NCBI GenBank assembly: GCA_004153385.1
Contig: SDAL01000001.1
Span: forward strand, 1,879,492-1,943,491
Source of the DNA: Paracoccaceae bacterium
Lineage (GTDB): Bacteria > Pseudomonadota > Alphaproteobacteria > Rhodobacterales > Rhodobacteraceae
Reading direction: 5' to 3'
Length of the DNA: 64,000 nt
Made by a program: the position numbers and the translations under genes. Position 1 is the first letter of the stretch; every line of letters starts with the position of its first letter. The notes below the pieces were generated by a model. That model had not been told where the DNA came from and ran no database searches. It saw nothing but the letters and a program-made list of their open reading frames with translations. Shown piece after piece: positions 18,301 through 27,069 of this stretch.

Positions 18301-20196
18301 ATGCAGTATCGCGAGACATATCAGGCATGGAAAACAGATCCGGAGGCATTCTGGATGCAGGCCGCCCAAGCCATCGACTGGGTCAGACCACCGACAAAAG
18401 CCCTGTTTGATGAAGATGCCCCGCGCTATGAATGGTTTTCCGACGGGGTGGTCAACACCTGCTGGAATGCCGTCGACCGGCATGTCGAGGCAGGGCGCGG
18501 CGCACAGATCGCAATCCATCATGAAAGCCCGGTGACCCATTCGACCAAGGGCATCACCTACAAGGATCTGCAAACCCGTGTGGCCACGCTGGCCGGTGCC
18601 TTGCGCGCCCAAGGGATTGTGCAGGGCGACCGCGTGATCATCTACATGCCGATGATCCCCGAAGCCTTGGTGGCAATGCTGGCCTGTGCGCGGCTGGGCG
18701 CGGTGCATTCGGTTGTATTTGGCGGGTTTGCGGCCGCCGAGCTGGCTGTCCGGATTGATGATTGCACCCCTAAGGCGATCCTTGCGGCCAGTTGCGGGTT
18801 AGAACCCGCCCATATCGTGCATTACAAACCCTTGCTGGATGACGCCATCGAACGCGCCGTCCACAAACCCGATTTTTGTGTCATTTTCCAACGCGAGCAA
18901 GAGGTTGCCAAACTGGTCGAGGGGCGCGACCTCAGCTGGCACGGCTTTCAATACGGGGTCGAGCCAGTGGACTGTGTACCGCTCGCAGGCAACCACCCCG
19001 CCTATATCCTTTATACATCCGGCACCACCGGCCGCCCGAAAGGTGTGGTGCGTGACACCGCAGGCCATCTTGTTGCGCTGCAATGGTCGATGAAACATAT
19101 CTATAATATAGAGGCGGGTGACAGGTTCTGGGCCGCGTCGGATGTGGGCTGGGTCGTCGGCCACAGCTATATCTGCTATGCGCCTCTGTTTGCAGGTGCC
19201 ACCACCGTGGTGTTCGAGGGAAAACCCGTAGGCACGCCCCATCCCGGCGTATTCTGGCGCACGATCCAGAACCTCAGGATTAAAAGCTTTTTCACCGCCC
19301 CCACCGCCATTCGCGCCATAAAGCGCCAGGATCCTACCGGTGAGTGGATCCGGCGCTACAAGCTGCACGACCTGCAGGCGCTGTTTCTGGCAGGCGAACG
19401 TGCCGATCCCGCGACGGTCGACTGGGCGCAAGAGCACTTGGGCGTACCGGTGATCGACCACTGGTGGCAAACCGAGACCGGCTGGGCCATTGCCGCCAAT
19501 CCCTTGGGGCTGGGGGCGCTGCCGATCAAACCGGGCAGCCCCTCGGTCCCGATGCCGGGCTACGAGGTGGCGGTACTGGATGAAGGCGGCAATGCGGTGC
19601 CTGCAGGCACACTGGGGGCGATCGCGCTGAAACTGCCCCTGCCTCCGGGCACGCTTGCCACATTGTGGAACGCAGCCGAGCGGCTGGAGCAAAGCTATCT
19701 GGCACGGTTTCCCGGCTATTATGAAACCGGCGATGCAGGCTATGTGGATGCCGATGGCTACCTTTATATCATGTCGCGCACCGATGATGTGATCAACGTG
19801 GCTGGCCACAGGCTGTCCACCGGCGCGATGGAGGAGGTGCTGGCAAGCCACGGAGATGTGGCCGAATGCGCGGTGATCGGGGTAAATGATCCGATCAAAG
19901 GTCAGGTTCCTGTAGGGTTTTTATGCCTGAACTCCGGATCGACCCGCCCGCATGAGCAGATCATAGACGAATGCATCTGCATGATGCGCGACAAGATCGG
20001 GCCTGTCGCCGCGTTCAAGGCGGCCTGTGTTGTGGACCGGCTTCCCAAAACACGCTCTGGCAAGATCCTGCGCGCGACAATGGCCCAAATTGCCGATGGC
20101 ACACCGTTCAAGATGCCCGCCACAATCGATGATCCCGCCATTCTGGACGAAATCGAAAAGGCGCTCGCCGCTATCGGATGGCCCGCCGCCCGCTAG
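18301..20196 (+). CDS. prpE: Propionate--CoA ligase (acyl-CoA synthetase, PrpE type)
   Basis: A 631-residue AMP-forming acyl-CoA synthetase. The N-terminal ACAS segment MQYRETYQAWKTDPEAFW and the early WFSDGVVNTCWNAVDRH are typical of PrpE. The P-loop YTSGTTGRPKGVV is near residue 240, the acyl pocket WWQTETGW near 400, and the catalytic Lys588 in PKTRSGKILR is the usual site of regulatory acetylation. It would activate propionate to propionyl-CoA. GGAGGAGGG precedes the ATG; the longer frame from 18247 lacks this. The leader contains a 17-bp inverted repeat. It converges with nadK. Confidence 0.93.
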   Translation: MQYRETYQAWKTDPEAFWMQAAQAIDWVRPPTKALFDEDAPRYEWFSDGVVNTCWNAVDRHVEAGRGAQIAIHHESPVTHSTKGITYKDLQTRVATLAGALRAQGIVQGDRVIIYMPMIPEALVAMLACARLGAVHSVVFGGFAAAELAVRIDDCTPKAILAASCGLEPAHIVHYKPLLDDAIERAVHKPDFCVIFQREQEVAKLVEGRDLSWHGFQYGVEPVDCVPLAGNHPAYILYTSGTTGRPKGVVRDTAGHLVALQWSMKHIYNIEAGDRFWAASDVGWVVGHSYICYAPLFAGATTVVFEGKPVGTPHPGVFWRTIQNLRIKSFFTAPTAIRAIKRQDPTGEWIRRYKLHDLQALFLAGERADPATVDWAQEHLGVPVIDHWWQTETGWAIAANPLGLGALPIKPGSPSVPMPGYEVAVLDEGGNAVPAGTLGAIALKLPLPPGTLATLWNAAERLEQSYLARFPGYYETGDAGYVDADGYLYIMSRTDDVINVAGHRLSTGAMEEVLASHGDVAECAVIGVNDPIKGQVPVGFLCLNSGSTRPHEQIIDECICMMRDKIGPVAAFKAACVVDRLPKTRSGKILRATMAQIADGTPFKMPATIDDPAILDEIEKALAAIGWPAAR

Positions 20197-20210
20197 CCCC
20201 ACACCACAAT

Positions 20211-20241
20211 GCAAGCGGGCGGTTCACCAGCCGCCCTTTGC
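20211..20241. terminator. Hairpin between convergent prpE and nadK
   Basis: GGGCGG / CCGCCC with an 8-nt loop, extended by GCAA / TTGC after a bulge, followed by a short TTT on the plus strand. A modest terminator candidate. Confidence 0.4.
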
Positions 20242-20297
20242 AGGATACACGAAAGCCCCATCCTCCCCCCGCCCGCAACCGGCGCGAAAGGGTCCCC

Positions 20298-21059
20298 TCA
20301 GGCGAATTGCTCGCTCATCAACCGTTCTTCAAGGCCATGACCGGGGTCGAACAGGATACGGTGCGCCACGCGCCGTTCCAGCACCACCTCGACCCACCTG
20401 ACCGGTTGCACCGAGCGACTGTCGGCATCCGCCATGACAGAGCGTTTTTCGGGCTCGAGAATATCGAACCGGACGCGCGCGCTTGCAGGCAAGATCGCGC
20501 CGCGCCAGCGCCGAGGGCGGAACGAGGCAATACCGGTGAGCGCCAGAACATCTGTTCCGATGGGCAGGATCGGCCCGTGGGCGGAATAGTTATACGCGGT
20601 GGAGCCTGCGGGCGTGGACAAGATCGCCCCGTCGCAAATCAGCTCCTCCATCCGAACCCGCCCGTTGACAGAAATCTGCAGCTTGGCCGCCTGTGGTCCG
20701 GCCCGTAAAAGCGAAACCTCGTTGATCGCCAGCGCTTTATGGATTTTTCCGTCAGCCGTCTGGGCGGTCATGGCCAGCGGGTGGGTCAGCGCCTCCTCGG
20801 CATTGGCCAGCCGTTCGGGCAGATCATCGGGTGAATATTCGTTCATCAAAAACCCGACCGTGCCGCGATTCATCCCGTAAACTGGCAGGGCCGTGCCTTC
20901 ATGCAGCGTTTGCAACATGAACCCGTCGCCGCCGAGCGCCACGATCACTTCCGCCTCGGCCATTGTGGTCTGGCCATAGCGTGCGATCAATGCGCTCAGC
21001 GCCTCCTGCGCGATCTCTCCGGTCGCGGCGGCGAAATGTATCTTGTTGGGTCTATTCAA
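20298..21059 (-). CDS. nadK: NAD kinase, TTG start
   Basis: A 253-residue enzyme that phosphorylates NAD to NADP. The motifs are VIVALGGDGFMLQTLHEG (ATP site), a conserved NE pair in LAINEVSLLR, and PAGSTAYNYSAHGPILP. No ATG lies near the family's usual N-terminus. A TTG at 21059 preceded by AAAGGG and seven nt gives MNRPNKIHFAAA, which fits homologues. The only ATG upstream (21155) would add 32 unrelated residues. It is divergent from glyA and convergent with prpE. Confidence 0.9.
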   Translation of the reverse strand: MNRPNKIHFAAATGEIAQEALSALIARYGQTTMAEAEVIVALGGDGFMLQTLHEGTALPVYGMNRGTVGFLMNEYSPDDLPERLANAEEALTHPLAMTAQTADGKIHKALAINEVSLLRAGPQAAKLQISVNGRVRMEELICDGAILSTPAGSTAYNYSAHGPILPIGTDVLALTGIASFRPRRWRGAILPASARVRFDILEPEKRSVMADADSRSVQPVRWVEVVLERRVAHRILFDPGHGLEERLMSEQFA

Positions 21060-21236
21060 CCAATTGCCCTTTCGTTGCCCGAAGATAGAGCAATCTACCC
21101 CGAAAAAGACAAGGGCATTCACCTGTTGATGTGCCGCAATGGCGCGGATCGTCATGAATTTGTCGCCTATATGCTTTTCGAGTTGGTTTTTCTGCGGTAA
21201 ACCCGCGGTGAATAATCCTCACCGGGAGATCCGAGT

Positions 21237-22529
21237 ATGACTGATCAGCGCGATGCTGGCTTTTTCACCGAAAGCCTTGAAACCCGTGACCCCGAGCTTT
21301 TCGGCTCGATCCGTAACGAGCTGGGTCGCCAGCGTGACGAGATCGAACTGATCGCGTCGGAAAACATCGTCTCTGCTGCCGTGATGGAAGCGCAAGGCTC
21401 TGTTTTGACGAACAAATATGCCGAAGGCTACCCGGGCCGCCGCTACTATGGCGGGTGCCAGTATGTCGACGTGGCCGAAAACCTCGCGATTGACCGGGCC
21501 AAACAGTTGTTCGGGTGTGACTTTGTCAACGTTCAGCCCAACTCCGGCAGCCAGGCCAACCAGGGCGTGTTTCAGGCGCTTTTGCAGCCCGGCGACACCA
21601 TCCTTGGCATGAGCCTTGATGCAGGTGGCCACCTGACCCACGGCGCAAAGCCCAACCAGTCGGGCAAATGGTTCAACGCCGTGCAATACGGCGTGCGCAA
21701 ACAAGACCAGCTGATCGATTACGATCAGGTCCGCGAGCTTGCCATCGAGCATAAGCCGAAGATGATCATCGCTGGTGGTTCGGCCATCCCGCGGCAGGTC
21801 AATTTCGCGAAAATGCGTGAAATTGCCGATGAGGTTGGCGCCTATCTGATGGTTGACATGGCGCATTTCGCAGGCCTCGTGGCCGGCGGACAGCACCCTT
21901 CGCCCTTCCCCTATGCGGATGTCGCGACCACCACCACGCATAAAACCCTGCGCGGCCCGCGCGGCGGCATGATCCTGACAAACAACGAAGATATCGCGAA
22001 AAAAGTCAATTCGGCGATTTTCCCCGGCATTCAGGGCGGCCCGCTCATGCATGTCATCGCAGGCAAAGCCGCCGCCTTTGGCGAGGCGCTGCGTCCCGAA
22101 TTCAAGGTCTATGCCGAGCAGGTCGTGAAAAACGCCCAAGCCTTGGCGGACGAGCTGATGAAAGGTGGTCTTGATATCGTCACCGGCGGCACCGACACGC
22201 ATGTGATGCTGGTCGATCTGCGTCCGAAAAACGTCAAAGGCAACGCCAGCGAAAAAGCGCTTGGACGGGCACATATCACCTGCAACAAAAACGGCATTCC
22301 GTTCGATCCGGAAAAACCGACCGTGACCTCCGGCGTGCGTCTGGGGACACCGGCGGGCACCACCCGCGGGTTCGGCGAAGATGAATTCCGCGAGATCGCG
22401 CGCCTGATCGTTGAAGTCGTGGACGGTCTTGCCGCCAACGGCGAGGATGGCAACGCCGAGGTCGAGGAGCAGGTTCGCGCCAAGGTGAAATCCCTGTGCG
22501 ACCGTTTCCCGCTTTATCCGAATCTGTGA
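21237..22529 (+). CDS. glyA: Serine hydroxymethyltransferase
   Basis: A 430-residue PLP enzyme that converts serine and tetrahydrofolate to glycine and methylene-THF, the main one-carbon entry. The PLP lysine is Lys236 in [14 protein letters not shown]; the N-terminus has the [11 protein letters not shown] signature and [23 protein letters not shown] precedes the ATG. A strong terminator follows. folD, at the other end of the window, uses its product. Confidence 0.97.
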   Translation: MTDQRDAGFFTESLETRDPELFGSIRNELGRQRDEIELIASENIVSAAVMEAQGSVLTNKYAEGYPGRRYYGGCQYVDVAENLAIDRAKQLFGCDFVNVQPNSGSQANQGVFQALLQPGDTILGMSLDAGGHLTHGAKPNQSGKWFNAVQYGVRKQDQLIDYDQVRELAIEHKPKMIIAGGSAIPRQVNFAKMREIADEVGAYLMVDMAHFAGLVAGGQHPSPFPYADVATTTTHKTLRGPRGGMILTNNEDIAKKVNSAIFPGIQGGPLMHVIAGKAAAFGEALRPEFKVYAEQVVKNAQALADELMKGGLDIVTGGTDTHVMLVDLRPKNVKGNASEKALGRAHITCNKNGIPFDPEKPTVTSGVRLGTPAGTTRGFGEDEFREIARLIVEVVDGLAANGEDGNAEVEEQVRAKVKSLCDRFPLYPNL

Positions 22530-22552
22530 TCACACCACATTTGTGACACGTG

Positions 22553-22580
22553 AAAGGCCCCGGCAATGCCGGGGCCTTTT
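22553..22580 (+). terminator. Rho-independent terminator of glyA
   Basis: A GC-rich stem (AAGGCCCCGGC / GCCGGGGCCTT) with a 3-nt loop and a TTTT tail, 24 nt after the stop codon. Confidence 0.93.
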
Positions 22581-22691
22581 GCTATTGGAGATGCGCCGGT
22601 ATTCTTGTGGGCCTGCTTGGGTCTGGGCCGCCTTGCGTCAAAGGGGGCTTGCATAGAGGGCAGCCCGTCCGCGCACGCGGACGATCAGCGC

Positions 22692-23063
22692 TTAGATACT
22701 GTCGTGTGCGATGGCCCATGCCAGCATCGCGGCCCCCGTCATGACGATGATGAAAACCACCCCCGTGACCAGTCGCAAAAAGCCTTGCATAAACCGCGTT
22801 TGCGCGCCCAAAGGCTCGAGGTATTTGATGCAGGTGCGATAGGGTTTGTCGATCTGTTTCGGATCCAGCTGCATCACCCGTTTGGGCGCACCCAAAATCT
22901 GCTCGGTCTCGGCCAGTTCGCGGGCCGCGTGGCGGACCTTGCGCGGCAAGGCGCGCGCACGGTTGTTGATCCTGTCGTGTAAACTGGCCCCTTTCGCGCC
23001 CAAACGCGTGGCAAGCAGCTTGGAGACATGATCGATCTTGTTTTGCAGATCCGTAGGGTTCAT
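22692..23063 (-). CDS. Small conserved protein with a C-terminal membrane anchor
   Basis: A 123-residue protein beginning MNPTDLQNKIDHVSKLLATRLG. The first 95 residues are charged and helical, and the last 25 (RLVTGVVFIIVMTGAAMLAWAIA) form one membrane segment, so it looks tail-anchored with the bulk in the cytoplasm. GGAGAG lies upstream of the ATG at 23063; the open frame continues to 23267 without support. I do not recognise a function. It faces the glyA terminator and is divergent from the esterase gene. Confidence 0.72.
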   Translation of the reverse strand: MNPTDLQNKIDHVSKLLATRLGAKGASLHDRINNRARALPRKVRHAARELAETEQILGAPKRVMQLDPKQIDKPYRTCIKYLEPLGAQTRFMQGFLRLVTGVVFIIVMTGAAMLAWAIAHDSI

Positions 23064-23227
23064 CTCGGCTCTCCGTTCATTCGTGCGCAAAGCTACAGCG
23101 CCCATATGCGGCGGGCAACCCGCTGTGCCAGCACATTCGCGCCAGCATGCCCCCCGCTGCCCCGGTGCCATTCGTCCCCTGTGCAAAAGGGCTGGTATGC
23201 GCCTGCGCATCGCGCTAGCAATAAGCC

Positions 23228-23995
23228 ATGTTGAACATTGATATCCAAGGTGCCGCAACCGAGGCACCCCCGCTTTTAATCGTCCACGGGCTGTTCGGCT
23301 CGGCCCGCAACTGGGGCGTTATCCAGAAGCGTCTGTCCGACGGGCGCGAGGTGATTGCCGTAGACCAGCGCAACCATGGCGACAGCGACTGGCACGACAG
23401 CCAGAGCTACGCCGACATGGCCACCGATCTGGCGGAAGTGATTGCCGCTCATGGCGGGCGGGCCGATGTTCTGGGCCATTCGATGGGCGGCAAGGCCGCG
23501 ATGGTGCTGGCGCTGACACAGCCGCAGATGGTGGAGCGGCTGATCGTGGCCGATATCGCCCCTGTGCGCTACAGCCACAGCCAGTCCGGCCTGGTCCACG
23601 CCATGCAGGCGCTGGATCTGTCTGGACTGACCCTACGTTCGGAGGCCAACCGCAGATTGTCGGACGCCATCGATAGCGAAGGGGTTCGTGCCTTCTTGCT
23701 GCAATCGCTTGATCTGAAAGCCGATCCCGCACGCTGGAAACTGAATCTGGATGTTCTGGACGCCGAAATGGCAAAAATCATGGACTTTCCCGAAGGGCTT
23801 CCGGCGGATTTCACCGGACCGGCCCTATTCGTGCATGGCGGGGGGTCCGATTACGTCACACAAGCCGAGATTCCGAAAATCAAGGCGCTGTTTCCTCAAG
23901 CCGAGATGAGCGAGATACCAAAAGTGGGCCACTGGCTTCATGCCGAGAACCCGCGCGAATTCGAGGCACGGGTCCGTGCCTTCTTGGAGCGGTAG
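23228..23995 (+). CDS. Alpha/beta hydrolase, YbfF-type esterase
   Basis: A 255-residue cytoplasmic hydrolase. The nucleophile elbow is GHSMGG with Ser85, the oxyanion strand is VHGLFGSARNW, and the other triad members are the Asp in FVHGGGSDYV and His in KVGHWLHAENP. Small-molecule ester or thioester hydrolysis is likely; the substrate is unknown. No strong ribosome site is seen, and the first ATG fits family length. Confidence 0.88.
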   Translation: MLNIDIQGAATEAPPLLIVHGLFGSARNWGVIQKRLSDGREVIAVDQRNHGDSDWHDSQSYADMATDLAEVIAAHGGRADVLGHSMGGKAAMVLALTQPQMVERLIVADIAPVRYSHSQSGLVHAMQALDLSGLTLRSEANRRLSDAIDSEGVRAFLLQSLDLKADPARWKLNLDVLDAEMAKIMDFPEGLPADFTGPALFVHGGGSDYVTQAEIPKIKALFPQAEMSEIPKVGHWLHAENPREFEARVRAFLER

Positions 23996-24019
23996 ACAAG
24001 TTTCCCACCGTCGACGCCC

Positions 24020-24337
24020 CTAGCATCTTAGGCGAAACCGGGCCTCTCCGGTATCGCCCGGCAGCGACGGGGAGCGTAGCGGCCCTGTCGAGGGGCCGGT
24101 CACCTTGCAACCGGTGGTTTGCTCCGCAGCCTGTCGCATTAAGCGCGGAACACGCGCGCGCTCCGCAAGGCCCAAGTATCCCAATCTGATCACCTCGGCA
24201 TCTCCACCGCGATCAAAAACAACGAAGCGGATATCTTCCAATGTGATATCATGGCGTGTGGCATTGAAAAATTGTGGCGCGGGCTGCGCCCCACATGCGC
24301 TGCATATCACGCAAAGGCTCACCAACCAGATCCGCAT
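24020..24337 (-). CDS. Putative small lipoprotein
   Basis: A 105-residue protein with an export signal MRIWLVSLCVICSAC that ends in a lipobox-like CSAC, so Cys15 could be lipidated. The lipobox is not canonical because a Cys occupies the -3 position. The remainder is hydrophilic with two further Cys that could pair in the periplasm. The ATG at 24337 follows GGGGAGGGGTG; a GTG lies one codon before it. The function is unknown. It is downstream of the metallophosphoesterase on the same strand. Confidence 0.6.
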   Translation of the reverse strand: MRIWLVSLCVICSACGAQPAPQFFNATRHDITLEDIRFVVFDRGGDAEVIRLGYLGLAERARVPRLMRQAAEQTTGCKVTGPSTGPLRSPSLPGDTGEARFRLRC

Positions 24338-24402
24338 CACCCCTCCCCGATCATCGCCATATCAGCAGATTATGCGAGGATCGGATTAAGGGAAGGTGTA
24401 TA

Positions 24403-25254
24403 TCACCCCTCCGCTGTCTTGCGGATCAGCTGATAACAGCGCGCCTCTGCAGATGTCGTCTTGTTGATTTCCGACCAATCCTGCCCTTCGCGGCGGAAAT
24501 GGCGGGGATCGCCCGCGATGAAATCCAGATCATTGTCACATTCGAACCGCGTGATCGACACCTCGTTGTCAAGGCTGACCTCTATCATGTTGAACGTGTT
24601 GGGCGTGCCGCGCAGCCGTGTTGACAGGCCGGTGCCCGCTTGCACGAACATCAATCCCGGCGCGGTATCAAAAGGCGCGGCAGAGGCTTCGTGCAGATGG
24701 CCGGAAAGCACCAGATCGGCCCCGCACTCTGACAGTTGTGCCAGCGCATCACGCGCACCATGCATCAGTTTCTTGTCGGTATGCGGGCCATGTTCCAACG
24801 GGTGATGCATCACCACGATACGCAAAACATCACTATCGGACGGACCAAATGCATTACAGATGCGCCGCGAAGTGTGCGAGGAAAGCCGCCCGCGCTGCCA
24901 TTCGAACCGGTTGACTGTATTCACGCCGACCACATGCACGCGGCCATCACGCCATTCTGGTTCCAGCTCTGTATCAATGGCTTGGCGATAGCGTTTCCAA
25001 GGCGTGAAAAACCGGACAAAAATATTGTCAAGCGGGGTGTCGTGGTTTCCCGGAACCGACAGAACGGGCGCATCTATGCGGTTCAGAAACCGCCGCGCCT
25101 GCGCAAATTGCCGCCGTCTGGCACGCTGGGTGAAATCCCCCGATACGATCACCAGATCGGGGGAAAGCTCGGATATCTTATCCAGTAAGGGCGTTTCCAA
25201 AGCGGGATCACTACGCCCGAAATGCAGATCTGACAGATGAAGGATACGTCTCAT
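24403..25254 (-). CDS. Calcineurin-like metallophosphoesterase
   Basis: A 283-residue phosphoesterase with all five metal motifs in order: SDLHFGRSD, VSGDFTQRA, PGNHD, VMHHPLEHG and SGHLHEASA. It may hydrolyse cyclic nucleotides, phospholipids or nucleotide-sugar derivatives; sequence does not decide. Its start overlaps the stop of the upstream lipid-kinase gene by four bases (ATGA), so the two are translationally coupled, which hints at a lipid-phosphate substrate. Confidence 0.9.
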   Translation of the reverse strand: MRRILHLSDLHFGRSDPALETPLLDKISELSPDLVIVSGDFTQRARRRQFAQARRFLNRIDAPVLSVPGNHDTPLDNIFVRFFTPWKRYRQAIDTELEPEWRDGRVHVVGVNTVNRFEWQRGRLSSHTSRRICNAFGPSDSDVLRIVVMHHPLEHGPHTDKKLMHGARDALAQLSECGADLVLSGHLHEASAAPFDTAPGLMFVQAGTGLSTRLRGTPNTFNMIEVSLDNEVSITRFECDNDLDFIAGDPRHFRREGQDWSEINKTTSAEARCYQLIRKTAEG

Positions 25255-26291
25255 GCGGCACCTGCTTGTGTAGGGCCCGCCTGCGTGTCAGACGAGGTGT
25301 CGGTTACCGATTTCGGCAAGATGATATTGAGCAGGTCGGGGTGCATCCTGAACGAGAATGGCGACGGAAGCCGTGACTTTTCACCATCAAAAGCCAGCAG
25401 CGATCGCTTGGAGCGGGTATGGATCGTCAGATCCTTGGCCCGTATCAGATCATAGTCGCGCCCTTCGCGCATGGTCCGCGTGACCAAACGCCATGCCAGC
25501 TTGAACAGCCCCGAGCGCCCCTCTGCCTTGGCCACAAGAACGGCAAAAGCATCGTCTCCGATGGCTTGCGCGCCCTCCAGCCCGAAAAAATCAAGCTGAT
25601 AGGCAGAGCGTGCCACAAACACCAAGGGGGTGTCTTGCGTGATGGTTTCCCCGTCGGTGTGCAGCTCTATATGCATCGGTTTTTGAAATTTCAGAAATGT
25701 TCGAACAACAGACCAGTAGGCCACAATCCGGTGCCTGCCCCAGCGACGGTAGATCGACTCGCGGGCCTTCAGGATGCTGGGATAAATTCCGAGCGATGCA
25801 TTGTTCAAAAATACCCGTCCCTCGACAGTGCCCACGCGAATGGCATGGGACTGGCCGTTCAAGATCTGCTGCGCGGCCTCTGTCGGGTCTTCTGACAGAC
25901 GCAGCCCCCGCGCGAAAAAGTTGAATGTTCCTAGGGGCAGCACCCCCATCGGCACATCGCGCCCCAGCATGGCCTGCGCGACGGCCATTACCGTGCCATC
26001 GCCGCCCGCCGCCACGATCAGATCGGCCCCGTCCCGCACAGCCCTTTCCACGGTTTCGGAAATTTCGCGCCCCGGCTCCCAGCGATAGATCCGGGCCTGC
26101 GGTCCGAATACATCAAGCGCCGCCTGAAGCGGCTCTTCGGCGCGGGAGTTCTGGCCCGAATTGGGGTTGGCGATCAAAAAAACCTTGGTGGGAACCGGTG
26201 TATCCCGCCCCCGATCAGCGTCGTCCTGAGCGGACAGCGTCGATATGTCATGATCGGTTTGCGTGCTGGCAAGCGGCATTGTGGGCTGCAT
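25251..26291 (-). CDS. Diacylglycerol kinase family lipid kinase
   Basis: A 346-residue protein with the DAGK catalytic domain from about residue 35: FLIANPNSGQNS, the nucleotide loop VAAGGDGTVMAVAQAM and GVLPLGTFNFFARGL. The first 34 residues are a polar extension. It would phosphorylate diacylglycerol or a related lipid using ATP, at the inner membrane face. AGGAG precedes the ATG. The downstream metallophosphoesterase overlaps by four bases, so they probably work in one pathway. Confidence 0.9.
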   Translation of the reverse strand: MQPTMPLASTQTDHDISTLSAQDDADRGRDTPVPTKVFLIANPNSGQNSRAEEPLQAALDVFGPQARIYRWEPGREISETVERAVRDGADLIVAAGGDGTVMAVAQAMLGRDVPMGVLPLGTFNFFARGLRLSEDPTEAAQQILNGQSHAIRVGTVEGRVFLNNASLGIYPSILKARESIYRRWGRHRIVAYWSVVRTFLKFQKPMHIELHTDGETITQDTPLVFVARSAYQLDFFGLEGAQAIGDDAFAVLVAKAEGRSGLFKLAWRLVTRTMREGRDYDLIRAKDLTIHTRSKRSLLAFDGEKSRLPSPFSFRMHPDLLNIILPKSVTDTSSDTQAGPTQAGAA

Positions 26292-26410
26292 TCTCGGCTC
26301 CTGTGTTACTGGCTGAACGCCCAGCCCCCTACAGAAGTTTCATCCGCCGTTGTCTGCTGGCCCAGAATCTTTCCAAAACCTCCGGGGCCGCATCGGTTTT
26401 AGTGCAACCT

Positions 26411-26722
26411 TCACCCCAGATAGGCAGGACCAAGCTTGGCCAGACGGCGCAGGTTACCCGCTGTGTGACGGCTATAGACCTGAACCACCGCCCGCATCGC
26501 CTGATCGGCCCCCGCACCTTGCATGAACGCGCGTGTGGCCGCCTCGCCCGCATCAACGGATGCGCGCTGTTTTTCCGTGACCATACGCGACATCTCGTCA
26601 GGGGCTGCGTGCCAAAGCCCCGCAAGGCCCGCCATACGTAACGCAATGACGGCCTGCGCTTCCATACCAAGCCATGCGGCCTCGATCGGGAGTGTCATGG
26701 TATTTGCCAAAGTCGAGAACAT
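26411..26722 (-). CDS. Small phasin-like helical protein
   Basis: A 103-residue Ala/Met-rich helical protein (MTLPIEAAWLGMEAQAVIALRMAGLAG) with a basic C-terminus (AGNLRRLAKLGPAYLG). It resembles short Rhodobacteraceae proteins annotated as phasin-like or, misleadingly, antifreeze proteins. A phasin would coat polyhydroxyalkanoate granules. A GGAAAGGTGG site precedes the ATG at 26722, and a CTGC-N3-GCAG palindrome of the type bound by the PHA regulator PhaR lies 52-62 nt upstream. The open frame extends to 26926 but crosses that palindrome. The function is a context-based inference. Confidence 0.6.
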   Translation of the reverse strand: MFSTLANTMTLPIEAAWLGMEAQAVIALRMAGLAGLWHAAPDEMSRMVTEKQRASVDAGEAATRAFMQGAGADQAMRAVVQVYSRHTAGNLRRLAKLGPAYLG

Positions 26723-27069
26723 CGTGAGCCACCTTTCCAAAATATTGAATCGCATGACCAAATGATACGATTGCTGCAATGCAGCAATTCTGCTTATCTC
26801 ACAAACAGCGATCAAACCAAAACACTTTACAATTAAGATGCATCCACAGGGTCTTTTTTGGGAAATGTGTCGCATCTTGCCACGAGACTGCATGTTTTGC
26901 GCGACGGGCGCATATCGCATGTGCAATATGGGTACAGCTATCAGACTTTCAGCTTTTTTATCTATTGCGCGCTCATCGCCAAAAGGTGATCACCGTCGAA
27001 TATGCGTCGGCCGATATGTGCGCTGTCCGCCTTTCCAAGCGCTTTCGCGCCCCAGTTTCCGGAGCCTTC
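26723..27069. other. 347-nt divergent intergenic region
   Basis: This lies between the phasin-like gene (minus) and the efflux adaptor (plus). It is locally AT-richer than the surroundings and holds the palindrome at 26770-26788. I see no gene in it and no clear -10/-35 pair for the efflux operon. Confidence 0.6.
26770..26788. promoter_or_regulatory. Palindrome with CTGC-N3-GCAG core (candidate PhaR site)
   Basis: ATTGCTGCA and TGCAGCAAT flank a central A. The core CTGC-AAT-GCAG at 26774-26784 matches the motif I recall for the polyhydroxyalkanoate-responsive repressor PhaR in Paracoccus and Rhodobacter. It could serve either divergent gene, but the phasin-like one is the logical target. Confidence 0.5.

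Noticed and set aside
15778-18708. 976-codon open minus frame antisense to maeB and prpE start
   Set aside because: It mirrors the codon bias of the high-GC maeB gene and crosses the maeB terminator and the inverted repeat. Its translation is His/Gln/Arg-rich without domain motifs.
21060-21236. Possible riboswitch ahead of glyA
   Set aside because: Only a short GC-rich inverted stretch is visible, with no recognisable conserved core of a glycine, SAM, SAH or THF riboswitch.
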